NCBI GenBank assembly: GCA_030643285.1
Contig: DAOWMC010000069.1
Location: 1 to 6,332, forward strand
Source: Methanobacteriota archaeon
GTDB taxonomy: Archaea > Halobacteriota > Syntropharchaeia > DAOWMC01
Reading direction: 5' to 3'
Length of the DNA stretch: 6,332 nucleotides
In this document: piece after piece, positions 1-5,762 of the stretch
Position numbering within the stretch: position 1 is the stretch's first letter
How the letters are laid out: each line of letters opens with the position of its first letter
Translations under genes and position numbers: made by a program
Notes under the pieces: model-generated
Told to the model about the DNA's origin: nothing
Databases searched by the model: none
Seen by the model: only the letters and a program-made list of their open reading frames with translations

Positions 1-101
1 GCGGTTATTACATCGTAGTTTTGTCGATTAAGAATTTTTTGTATAAGGGTTCTTGTGATCTCATCATCATCTACCACCAGTATTTCAGGCTTTTTGTCCA
101 T
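1..101 (-). CDS. Response regulator receiver-domain protein, N-terminal fragment
   Basis: The minus-strand frame starting at the ATG at 101 gives 33 complete residues before the window ends: it begins MDKKPEILVVDDDEITR and continues ..LIQKILNRQNYDVIT. This is the first strand and first helix of a CheY-like receiver domain. The acidic cluster Asp11-Asp13 after the hydrophobic strand is the Mg2+-binding part of the phosphorylation site. The phospho-accepting Asp (about residue 54) and any output domain lie outside the window, so the regulator type and target cannot be told. The start is supported by a purine-rich AAAGGGG block 8 bases upstream of the ATG and by the good fit to the family N-terminus. 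In the family a histidine kinase phosphorylates the receiver Asp. The gene is divergent from glutamate dehydrogenase and shares a 283-base control region with it; whether it regulates that gene is unknown. Confidence 0.85.
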   Translation of the reverse strand, partial: MDKKPEILVVDDDEITRTLIQKILNRQNYDVIT

Positions 102-150
102 CTGTATATCCCCTTTCAAAAAGAAATCAATCAGTCAAAAACAAGGACTG

Positions 151-158
151 AATAAATA
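151..158 (-). promoter_or_regulatory. Candidate TATA box for the response-regulator gene
   Basis: Read on the minus strand this is TATTTATT, a plausible archaeal box A. If transcription starts about 25 bases downstream of its centre (near 128-130), the leader would be some 27 bases long and would carry the AAAGGGG ribosome-binding block before the ATG at 101. This spacing fits better than the other minus-strand TATA-like element (TTTATATG at 224-231), which would leave a leader of about 100 bases. The call is based on motif and spacing only. Confidence 0.3.
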
Positions 159-192
159 CCCTCTCTTTTTTTCTTTGTAACATCCATATAGT

Positions 193-212
193 AATACTCC
201 AAAAAGAGTATT
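193..212. repeat. Perfect 7-bp inverted repeat, possible operator or hairpin
   Basis: AATACTC at 193-199 and GAGTATT at 206-212 are exact reverse complements separated by the 6-base spacer CAAAAA. On the plus strand two further T residues follow the right arm, so it could fold as a small hairpin, but the stem is AT-rich and weak. Its place in the divergent control region, one base from a second inverted repeat (214-244), suggests a regulator binding site rather than a terminator. No regulator can be named from the sequence. Confidence 0.45.
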
Positions 213-213
213 T

Positions 214-244
214 TATGGTCAATCATATAAATATTATGACCATA
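214..244. promoter_or_regulatory. 31-bp palindrome around a TATA-like core, candidate operator
   Basis: TATGGTCA at 214-221 and TGACCATA at 237-244 are perfect 8-bp inverted arms around a 15-base AT-only-but-one spacer. The spacer reads TTTATATG on the minus strand (224-231), a good archaeal box A, and ATATAAATA on the plus strand. The arm centres are 23 bases apart, about two helical turns, as expected for a dimeric regulator contacting one face of DNA. The palindrome ends 8 bases upstream of the plus-strand TATA candidate at 253-260, a position where archaeal activators can act, while it would block a promoter in its own core. The regulator is unknown; an Lrp-like or other helix-turn-helix dimer would fit. 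Confidence 0.5.
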
Positions 245-252
245 GAAATAGT

Positions 253-260
253 GTTATATG
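253..260 (+). promoter_or_regulatory. Candidate TATA box for the glutamate dehydrogenase transcript
   Basis: GTTATATG, preceded by the purine/A-rich GAAATA (245-250) in the usual BRE position, resembles an archaeal promoter. A start site about 25 bases downstream would lie near 282, giving a leader of about 100 bases before the dehydrogenase ATG and about 17 before the small-ORF ATG at 299. A competing candidate, CTTTATTT at 348-355, would place the start near 378 and make the dehydrogenase mRNA almost leaderless; this would agree with the absence of a Shine-Dalgarno sequence before 385. Sequence alone cannot choose between them. Confidence 0.35.
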
Positions 261-298
261 CAAAAAAAAAACATCTTGTCAATTCAATTCTCTTAAAA

Positions 299-388
299 AT
301 GATAGCACAGCCTTTTATTGATGCACACCAAAATAACCTGCCAAAAGCTTTATTTCATTACGATCCGAAATACCAAACGATTGTATGA
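299..388 (+). CDS. Possible small upstream ORF, 29 codons, ATGA-overlapping gdhA
   Basis: An open frame from the ATG at 299 encodes 29 residues (starting MIAQPFIDAHQNN, ending DPKYQTIV) and stops at TGA 386-388. The stop shares an ATGA with the dehydrogenase start codon at 385, an arrangement typical of translational coupling. The same frame stays open upstream to base 152 and has further ATGs at 236 and 215, so a 50- or 57-residue product is possible; those starts would lie inside or at the edge of the 214-244 palindrome and upstream of the 253-260 TATA candidate, so the promoter and long-ORF readings conflict. No Shine-Dalgarno sequence precedes 299. I recognise no family, and the product may not be real: short open frames arise by chance. 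Reported because the overlap is exact and the dehydrogenase has no ribosome-binding site of its own. Confidence 0.2.
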   Translation: MIAQPFIDAHQNNLPKALFHYDPKYQTIV

Positions 389-1674
389 CAAAGGAAGAAT
401 TGAACCCATTTAAAATCACCCAACATCAATTCGACAAGGTAGCAAAAAGATTGGAACTGAAAAAAGGCACACATGAATATCTGAGATTGCCTCAACGAGA
501 GCTAACTGTTAACTTCCCTGTGAAAATGGATGATGGGAGTATTGAAGTATTTACAGGATACAGGGTACAGCATAATAATGCAAGGGGACCCTACAAAGGT
601 GGAATAAGGTATCATCCTGATGTAACATTGGATGAAGTGAGGGCGCTGTCGATGTTGATGACATGGAAATGTGCTCTGGTTGGCATTCCTTTTGGTGGTG
701 CAAAAGGTGGAGTTGTATGCAATCCAAAGAAGATGTCAAAGGAAGAGTTAGAGCGCCTTACAAGAAGATTTGTATCTGAAATTTCAATAATTATAGGGCC
801 CGATAGAGACATACCTGCACCGGATGTGTATACCGATGCCCAGGTAATGGCATGGATTTTGGACACGTACAGCATGAACAAGGGATACTGTGTCCCCGGT
901 ATCGTTACAGGAAAGCCAATATCGATAGGCGGATCTTTAGGACGCAATGAGGCAACAGGCCGCGGTTGCATGTTTAGCATAATAGAGGCATTAAAACATT
1001 TTGATTACAAAATAATAAAGGAAGATAAAGATAATTATCGTATTGATGGGGCAACGGTGGCAGTTCAGGGATTTGGAAATGTTGGATCAGTTGCCGCAAA
1101 GCTTCTTTTTGAAAAGGGCGCAAAAATAATCGCTGTAAGCGACAGTAAAGGCGGGATACTTAAAAAGGGAAAAGGTGGCCTTGATATTGATAAACTTATT
1201 GAACACAAGCTTGAAACCCGAAGTGTATCAGATTTTTCTGGTACAACAGAATTGAAAAGCAAAGAGATATTGAAGGTAAAATGCGATATATTGGTTCCGG
1301 CAGCTTTGGAAAACCAGATCACTGGAGAAAATGCCGATCGTATAAAGGCTAAAATTGTTGCCGAAGGTGCAAACGGGCCGACAACTCCCGAAGCAGATAA
1401 GATACTATCCGAGAGGGATATCTTTGTCATTCCCGATGTTCTTGCAAATGCAGGTGGTGTGATTGTTTCCTATTTTGAATGGGTGCAAAGCCTACAGCAG
1501 TTGGTCTGGACTGAAAGAGATGTTAATGAGAGGTTGAAGGAGATTATGCAAAGAAGTTTTAGAGAGACTATTGATGCAAAGGGGGAATATAACACCGATA
1601 TGCGCACAGCGGCCTACATGTTGGCGGTTGAACGGGTATCTGATGCAGTTACAATACGTGGGATATTTCCTTAG
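385..1674 (+). CDS. gdhA: Glutamate dehydrogenase (Glu/Leu/Phe/Val dehydrogenase family)
   Basis: This 429-residue cytoplasmic enzyme interconverts 2-oxoglutarate plus ammonia and glutamate using NAD(P)(H). The N-terminal dimerisation and substrate domain (about 10-180) has KGGIR with Lys71, TWK with Lys95, PFGGAKGG with catalytic Lys107, and PAPDVYT with Asp147. The spacings 24, 12 and 40 match the four key residues of Clostridium symbiosum GDH (Lys89, Lys113, Lys125, Asp165). The Rossmann domain follows, with QGFGNVG at 228-234 and VSDSKGG after the second strand. The substrate-contacting Ser362 (VSYFEWVQ) and the C-terminal helix are intact. Coenzyme preference is not assigned. Length and the N-terminus (..YLRLPQREL..) agree with archaeal homologues, supporting the ATG at 385 although no Shine-Dalgarno is seen; the transcript may be nearly leaderless or coupled to a small upstream ORF. 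The gene ends in TAG with an in-frame TGA one codon later. A 73-base gap separates it from the next gene. Confidence 0.97.
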   Translation: MTKEELNPFKITQHQFDKVAKRLELKKGTHEYLRLPQRELTVNFPVKMDDGSIEVFTGYRVQHNNARGPYKGGIRYHPDVTLDEVRALSMLMTWKCALVGIPFGGAKGGVVCNPKKMSKEELERLTRRFVSEISIIIGPDRDIPAPDVYTDAQVMAWILDTYSMNKGYCVPGIVTGKPISIGGSLGRNEATGRGCMFSIIEALKHFDYKIIKEDKDNYRIDGATVAVQGFGNVGSVAAKLLFEKGAKIIAVSDSKGGILKKGKGGLDIDKLIEHKLETRSVSDFSGTTELKSKEILKVKCDILVPAALENQITGENADRIKAKIVAEGANGPTTPEADKILSERDIFVIPDVLANAGGVIVSYFEWVQSLQQLVWTERDVNERLKEIMQRSFRETIDAKGEYNTDMRTAAYMLAVERVSDAVTIRGIFP

Positions 1675-1691
1675 CTATGAAAAGGCAACGT

Positions 1692-1699
1692 TTTATAGG
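1692..1699 (+). promoter_or_regulatory. Weak candidate TATA box before the DUF355 gene
   Basis: TTTATAGG in the 73-base gap after glutamate dehydrogenase could direct transcription from about 1720, just ahead of the GAGGT block at 1721-1725 and about 28 bases before the ATG at 1748. It would give the DUF355-aminotransferase-Kae1 cluster its own promoter. No clear BRE is visible and the gap is short enough for read-through, so the call is tentative. Confidence 0.22.
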
Positions 1700-1747
1700 T
1701 GGAAAAACAATCGATTAAAAGAGGTTAATATTATATGGGTGTGCGTG

Positions 1748-2230
1748 ATGGAACTAATAACTATTAAAATAGATGCACCGAAAGGCACTAATCTTATATT
1801 AGGACAGTCACACTTTATAAAAACAGTCGAAGATGTTTATGAGGCGATGGTTAACGCCGTCCCCACTGTAAAGTTTGGTATTGCCTTTTGCGAGGCGTCC
1901 GGGTCGTGTTTGGTGAGGTTTGAAGGAAACAATGAAGAATTAAAAAAAGCAGCGGTAGATACCGCACTCGATATCTCCTGCGGTCATAGTTTTATCGTTT
2001 TTATGAGGGATGCATTTCCGTTGAATGTACTGAATGTGATTAAGAATGTACCGGAGGTTTGCAGGATCTACTGTGCAACGGCTAACCCCGTAGAGGTACT
2101 GATAGCACAGACAGAGCAGGGCAGGGGAATCATAGGTGTAGTGGACGGTGAGGTACCAAAAGGTGTAGAAGGGGAAGATGACATTAGAGAAAGGAAGGAA
2201 CTTTTAAGAAAAATTGGATACAAGCTTTAA
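1748..2230 (+). CDS. DUF355 'adenosine-specific kinase' family protein
   Basis: The 160-residue product starts [13 protein letters not shown] and shows the full-length pattern of the Adenosine_kin (DUF355) family, a compact soluble protein widespread in archaea. Conserved blocks are [16 protein letters not shown] (18-33), [11 protein letters not shown] (42-52), [21 protein letters not shown] (at 107-127) and GVVDG (130-134), ending RKIGYKL. Family members bind adenine nucleotides and carry the kinase label, but their physiological reaction is not settled, so I give no gene symbol. The ATG at 1748 fits the family N-terminus; the frame is open further back into gdhA and contains GTGs at 1739 and 1745. 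The best Shine-Dalgarno (GAGGT, 1721-1725) is 22 bases from this ATG but 9 bases from an out-of-frame ATG at 1735, which makes the translation start slightly odd. Sixteen bases separate it from the aminotransferase gene, suggesting one operon. Confidence 0.88.
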   Translation: MELITIKIDAPKGTNLILGQSHFIKTVEDVYEAMVNAVPTVKFGIAFCEASGSCLVRFEGNNEELKKAAVDTALDISCGHSFIVFMRDAFPLNVLNVIKNVPEVCRIYCATANPVEVLIAQTEQGRGIIGVVDGEVPKGVEGEDDIRERKELLRKIGYKL

Positions 2231-2246
2231 ATAAGAAGGTAAAAAT

Positions 2247-3392
2247 ATGTCTACAAAAAACACGTCTGAATTGTTGTCAAGGATTGAAGAATCTGCGACA
2301 TTGAAGATAATAGCAAAGCAAAACGAGATGAAAAAGAAAGGATTTGACGTTATTAGTTTTGGGGTTGGTGAACCTGATTTTGCAACTCCAAAACACATAT
2401 GTGACGCTGCAAAGGATGCATTATACGATGGATTTACACATTACACACCAAGTGCCGGTATACCAGAATTAAAGGAAGTCATAGCAAAAAAATTAAGAGA
2501 TGAAAATGGCATAGATGCCACACCAAGTGATGTTTTAGTAACACCGGGGGCAAAACATGCAATTTATGAGGCCTGTATGGCAATCTTAAATCCGGGGGAT
2601 GAGGCAATACTACTCAGTCCTTCATGGGTCACGTACGACGCATGTATCAAACTTACAGGTGCAGAGACGGTCTGGGTCGCCTCGGGGGAGACAAGAACCG
2701 ATAACCTCGCGGATGCTGTAAGTGATAAAACCAAATTGATAATTGTAAACAGCCCGAACAACCCGGCAGGATATGTTCTTTCCGAAGATGAGGTAAAAAC
2801 AATATGTGATCTTGCAATTGATAATGACTTTTTTGTTATGTCCGATGAGATATATGAACATATAACATACGGCAAAAATTCAATAAGCATCGCACCCCTC
2901 GACGGAATGGGAGATCGGACGATTACGATAAACGGCTTTTCAAAGACATATGCAATGACCGGATGGAGGTTGGGGTATGCAACAGCACCGTCGGGGATAC
3001 TTAAAAATATGTTAAAACTTCAACAGCATTCGGTTAGTTGTGCCACATCCTTTGCTCAGGTGGGTGGAGTTGCCGCATTGAAAGAATCACAGGATTGTGT
3101 CTGTGAGATGGTGGCAGAATTTAAAAAGAGACGTGACCTGGTTGTTGAAGGGCTCAACTCGGTTGGAATGGCATGTGAAACGCCAGATGGTGCTTTTTAT
3201 GTCTTCCCTGATGTGAGTGCTTTTGGAACCGGAAGTGAAGTTGCTGAAAAACTACTGGAAAAAGCTCATGTTGGTGTAACACCGGGGATTGCATTTGGTT
3301 CATTTGAAGAGAACCATATCAGGGTCTCATATGCCACATCGGTTGAAAACATTTCAGAAGGCATTAAAAGGATTGGAAAGGCCTTGAATTAA
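2247..3392 (+). CDS. aspC: Class I PLP aminotransferase, aspartate aminotransferase-like
   Basis: This 381-residue protein is a fold-type I, PLP-dependent aminotransferase of the AspAT I-gamma kind, probably moving the amino group between aspartate and 2-oxoglutarate in the cytoplasm. Visible landmarks are the N-terminal ESATLKI (15-21) and FGVGEPDFATP, YTPSAGIPELKEVIA, SPNNPAG with PLP-contacting Asn172, SDEIYEH with Asp200 and Tyr203, the Schiff-base lysine Lys233 in GFSKTYAMTGWRLGY, and Arg359 in HIRVSYA for the substrate carboxylate. Lys103 (TPGAKHA) aligns with the Thermus AspAT lysine that favours acidic substrates, which supports aspartate, but related enzymes use other amino acids or prephenate. 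The ATG at 2247 has a clear ribosome-binding site, GAAGGT at 2235-2240, six bases upstream. It lies 16 bases after the DUF355 gene and 5 bases before kae1. Specificity is inferred; the family is certain. Confidence 0.93.
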   Translation: MSTKNTSELLSRIEESATLKIIAKQNEMKKKGFDVISFGVGEPDFATPKHICDAAKDALYDGFTHYTPSAGIPELKEVIAKKLRDENGIDATPSDVLVTPGAKHAIYEACMAILNPGDEAILLSPSWVTYDACIKLTGAETVWVASGETRTDNLADAVSDKTKLIIVNSPNNPAGYVLSEDEVKTICDLAIDNDFFVMSDEIYEHITYGKNSISIAPLDGMGDRTITINGFSKTYAMTGWRLGYATAPSGILKNMLKLQQHSVSCATSFAQVGGVAALKESQDCVCEMVAEFKKRRDLVVEGLNSVGMACETPDGAFYVFPDVSAFGTGSEVAEKLLEKAHVGVTPGIAFGSFEENHIRVSYATSVENISEGIKRIGKALN

Positions 3393-3397
3393 AACCA

Positions 3398-4381
3398 ATG
3401 AATATATTGGGAATTGAAGGTACGGCGTGGAACCTCAGTTGCGCTATTGTTGATGAAAAACAGGTGATATCAGAGGTTGAATCCTCTTACCAACCTGTGA
3501 AGGGTGGCATACATCCAAGAGAAGCTGCCCAGCATCATGCATCCGAGATAAAAGGTGTCATAGTCGGAGCATTATCGAATGCAAAAGAAAATGGTGTTCC
3601 CAAAGAGAGTTTATCCGCGGTTTCGTTTTCACAGGGCCCTGGCATGGGTCCCTGCCTCAGAACAGTTGCAACCGCTGCAAGGGCACTTTCCCTATCACTT
3701 AAGATACCACTTGTTGGAGTTAACCATTGTATCGCTCATGTCGAGGTAGGGCGATGGAATCAAAATGTTAAGGACCCCGTTGTGCTCTATACAAGCGGTG
3801 CGAATTCACAGGTTCTTTCATTAAGGGATAAAAAGTACAGGATATTTGGCGAGACCATGGATATCGGAATAGGAAACGCACTTGACAAATTTGGAAGATA
3901 TGCGGGGCTAAAGCACCCCGGTGGACCAAAGATAGAAAAACTTGCCAGGCAGGCAAAAAAATACGTACCTTTGCCTTACGTTGTAAAAGGCATGGACCTT
4001 TCATTTTCGGGTTTGACAACGGCAGCAAAAGATGCATTAAAAACAAATTCATTGGAGGATGTTTGTTATGGTTTTCAGGAGACTGCCTTTGCAATGCTTG
4101 TAGAGGTTACGGAAAGGGCACTTGCTCACCTGGAAAAAGACGAGGTGCTACTTGTAGGGGGAGTTGGTGCCAATTCAAGGTTGAAAGATATGCTAAAAAC
4201 CATGTGCGATGAGCGGGGGGCAAAATTTTTTGCACCCGATAACCGTTTTATGAAAGATAATGCCTCGATGATAGCATATACAGGATTACTTATGTTTAAA
4301 AAGGGTATTACCACCCCAATTAGCGAATCTTTTGTCAGGCCGGATTACAGGCCCGATAATGTTTGTATTTTGTGGGTTTAA
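3398..4381 (+). CDS. kae1: Kae1, tRNA N6-threonylcarbamoyltransferase subunit (KEOPS)
   Basis: Kae1 (TsaD/OSGEP family) is the catalytic subunit of the archaeal KEOPS complex. It transfers the threonylcarbamoyl group from threonylcarbamoyl-AMP to A37 of ANN-decoding tRNAs. The 327-residue ASKHA-fold protein starts MNILGIEGTAWNLSCAIV and contains GGIHPREAAQHHA (36-48), SQGPGMGPCLRT, the metal-binding pair His110 and His114 in NHCIAHVE, the nucleotide-binding stretches YTSGANSQ and GIGNALDKFGR, MDLSFSGL, VGGVGANSRL, and the third metal ligand Asp287 in KDNASMIAYTG. It ends RPDNVCILWV, where Kae1 normally ends; in several Euryarchaeota a Bud32 kinase domain continues in the same chain, but here a TAA follows. 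The start is five bases after the aminotransferase stop, without a strong Shine-Dalgarno, so it probably relies on the upstream translation. No other KEOPS gene is adjacent. The 46-base gap to the convergent tldE-like gene shows no convincing terminator hairpin. Confidence 0.96.
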   Translation: MNILGIEGTAWNLSCAIVDEKQVISEVESSYQPVKGGIHPREAAQHHASEIKGVIVGALSNAKENGVPKESLSAVSFSQGPGMGPCLRTVATAARALSLSLKIPLVGVNHCIAHVEVGRWNQNVKDPVVLYTSGANSQVLSLRDKKYRIFGETMDIGIGNALDKFGRYAGLKHPGGPKIEKLARQAKKYVPLPYVVKGMDLSFSGLTTAAKDALKTNSLEDVCYGFQETAFAMLVEVTERALAHLEKDEVLLVGGVGANSRLKDMLKTMCDERGAKFFAPDNRFMKDNASMIAYTGLLMFKKGITTPISESFVRPDYRPDNVCILWV

Positions 4382-4427
4382 TCTGGTTTTGGGTCATATG
4401 AACCTATGTCAAGTTATACAATTTTAG

Positions 4428-5753
4428 TTATCCGACAACCTTCATATCCTTCACCCTGACAGTGGGGGTAATAACACTTCCAACCATTTTTACATCAGTA
4501 TCCAGACCATCTATATTTTTAATCAGATCAAAGACGTTTCCGGATATCATAACCTGTTTTATGGGCTTACACACACACCCATCTTTTATTATAAAGGCAC
4601 CTCTTCCTTCCAAAGAAAAGTCCCCGGAAACCGAATTTGCAGTGTGCCCCCCAATGACCGAAGTTACCAGGATTCCTTCTTTTGTTTCGCTTATCAAATC
4701 TGAAGTTTTATGGGATAGAATCATATTTCTGATTCCGATGCGAGGCATTCCAGAATATGAGCCCCGGGTGGCATTACCGGTGCTCTTTTTTTCCTCTTTT
4801 AATGCCGTGTGGTGATCGTACAAAAAGGACTTGAGTTCGCCCTTTTCAATTATATCCGTCCTCTGCGATGGTACACCCTCATCATCCGATGCAGAGGTTC
4901 CGATACCTGCATCAATTAACCCATCGTCTATGATGCTTAATTCATCTGAGGCAATATTCTGTCCGATTTTACCCTTCAAAGAAGATCTGTTCTTTTGAAC
5001 ATTTTCAGAGCTGATTGATGGTTCAAATGCGTTTTCTAAGATGTCTGAAACGGCAAATGGCCTGAATAAAACAGTTGTTGTATGTGGGGCTATTTTTATC
5101 CCATGTAAAGATTCAATGGCCATTTTAGATGCGCTCTGCCCAAGTTCAAATAAACCCGGGCATAGTTTTCTGGAAACCAAAAAATCATATGCAGTTGATA
5201 CATCATCACCATCTTTAGCCATGGATTCAACATATGCCTGCATCATTGTTTCCTTCCTTGAAACCTCAACACCATTTGAATTCATAATCAGATAGCTATA
5301 AGAGGTGCAATTAAAAGAGCCTGAAGTGGGATAGGCTTTTCCCTTTTTTGCACCTTCAACCATATCAGTTACAAAATCAAGGCACTCCTCGATAGTTATT
5401 TCGTCTACCCCTTTATCATAAACCCCAATAACGCTTGGATATTTTTCATTCGAGGGTAGCCCTTTCCAATCCCTGCCTGAATCGTTTGCCCTGGCGCAGT
5501 CAATCGCGTCCACTACAGATTCATCGATCTTTTTTAAGTCGCTTGTACTTGAAAACCCTATTGCACCACCAACAATAACCCGTATACCAATCCCCCGCTC
5601 AAAGCTTTCACTTACCAGACTGATTTCATCTCTTGTCGTCTCTATATTTTTAGACCTGCCTGATAAACAGAATAGCTCGATCTCATCGGCACCTGCTCTT
5701 TTCCCCTGCTTCAAGGCAGAACCTGCAACTTTGTAAAGATCTTCATCGATCAT
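4428..5753 (-). CDS. pmbA: TldE/PmbA-type protein (TldD/PmbA family, non-zinc member)
   Basis: The 441-residue soluble protein belongs to the TldD/PmbA (PF01523-type) family. Its three usual parts are present: an N-terminal domain (about 15-85, with TTRDEISLVSESFERGIGIRV), a middle domain (about 115-215) and a C-terminal domain (about 220-440). The C-terminal domain carries SDDEGVPSQRTDIIEKGELK (289-308), LYDHHTA, GGHTANSVSGDFSLEGRGAF (368-387) and MISGNVFDLIKNI. There is no HExxxH zinc motif, so this is the TldE/PmbA kind, not TldD. In bacteria TldE pairs with TldD in a zinc protease that trims modified peptides such as microcin B17 and unfolded chains; archaeal substrates are largely unknown. 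The ATG at 5753 lies nine bases after the mch stop, with only a weak purine block (GAAAGA) upstream, suggesting co-transcription with mch. No tldD partner is visible in the window. Length is normal for the family. Confidence 0.9.
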   Translation of the reverse strand: MIDEDLYKVAGSALKQGKRAGADEIELFCLSGRSKNIETTRDEISLVSESFERGIGIRVIVGGAIGFSSTSDLKKIDESVVDAIDCARANDSGRDWKGLPSNEKYPSVIGVYDKGVDEITIEECLDFVTDMVEGAKKGKAYPTSGSFNCTSYSYLIMNSNGVEVSRKETMMQAYVESMAKDGDDVSTAYDFLVSRKLCPGLFELGQSASKMAIESLHGIKIAPHTTTVLFRPFAVSDILENAFEPSISSENVQKNRSSLKGKIGQNIASDELSIIDDGLIDAGIGTSASDDEGVPSQRTDIIEKGELKSFLYDHHTALKEEKKSTGNATRGSYSGMPRIGIRNMILSHKTSDLISETKEGILVTSVIGGHTANSVSGDFSLEGRGAFIIKDGCVCKPIKQVMISGNVFDLIKNIDGLDTDVKMVGSVITPTVRVKDMKVVG

Positions 5754-5762
5754 AAAACCAAG

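Noticed and set aside
193..214. Hairpin 193-212 followed by TTTT, considered as an intrinsic terminator.
   Set aside because: The stem is weak and AT-rich, and no plus-strand gene ends upstream of it; an operator or chance repeat fits better.
262..271. Run of ten A residues, considered as a phase-variation tract or transposon scar.
   Set aside because: It is a single short homopolymer in AT-rich intergenic DNA, with no flanking repeats and no established gene to switch.
1571..1747. Upstream extension of the DUF355 frame into the end of gdhA, adding 59 residues.
   Set aside because: The extension overlaps the conserved C-terminus of glutamate dehydrogenase and does not resemble the family; homologues begin at the MEL.. 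start.
4382..4427. Near-palindrome GGGTCATATGAACC in the convergent gap, considered as a bidirectional terminator.
   Set aside because: It has one mismatch, no loop and no adjoining T-tract on either strand, so it would not form a useful hairpin.
4462..4815. Plus-strand open frame of 117 codons opposite the TldE-like gene.
   Set aside because: It is antisense to a well-conserved family domain, has no family resemblance and is best explained as a codon-bias shadow.
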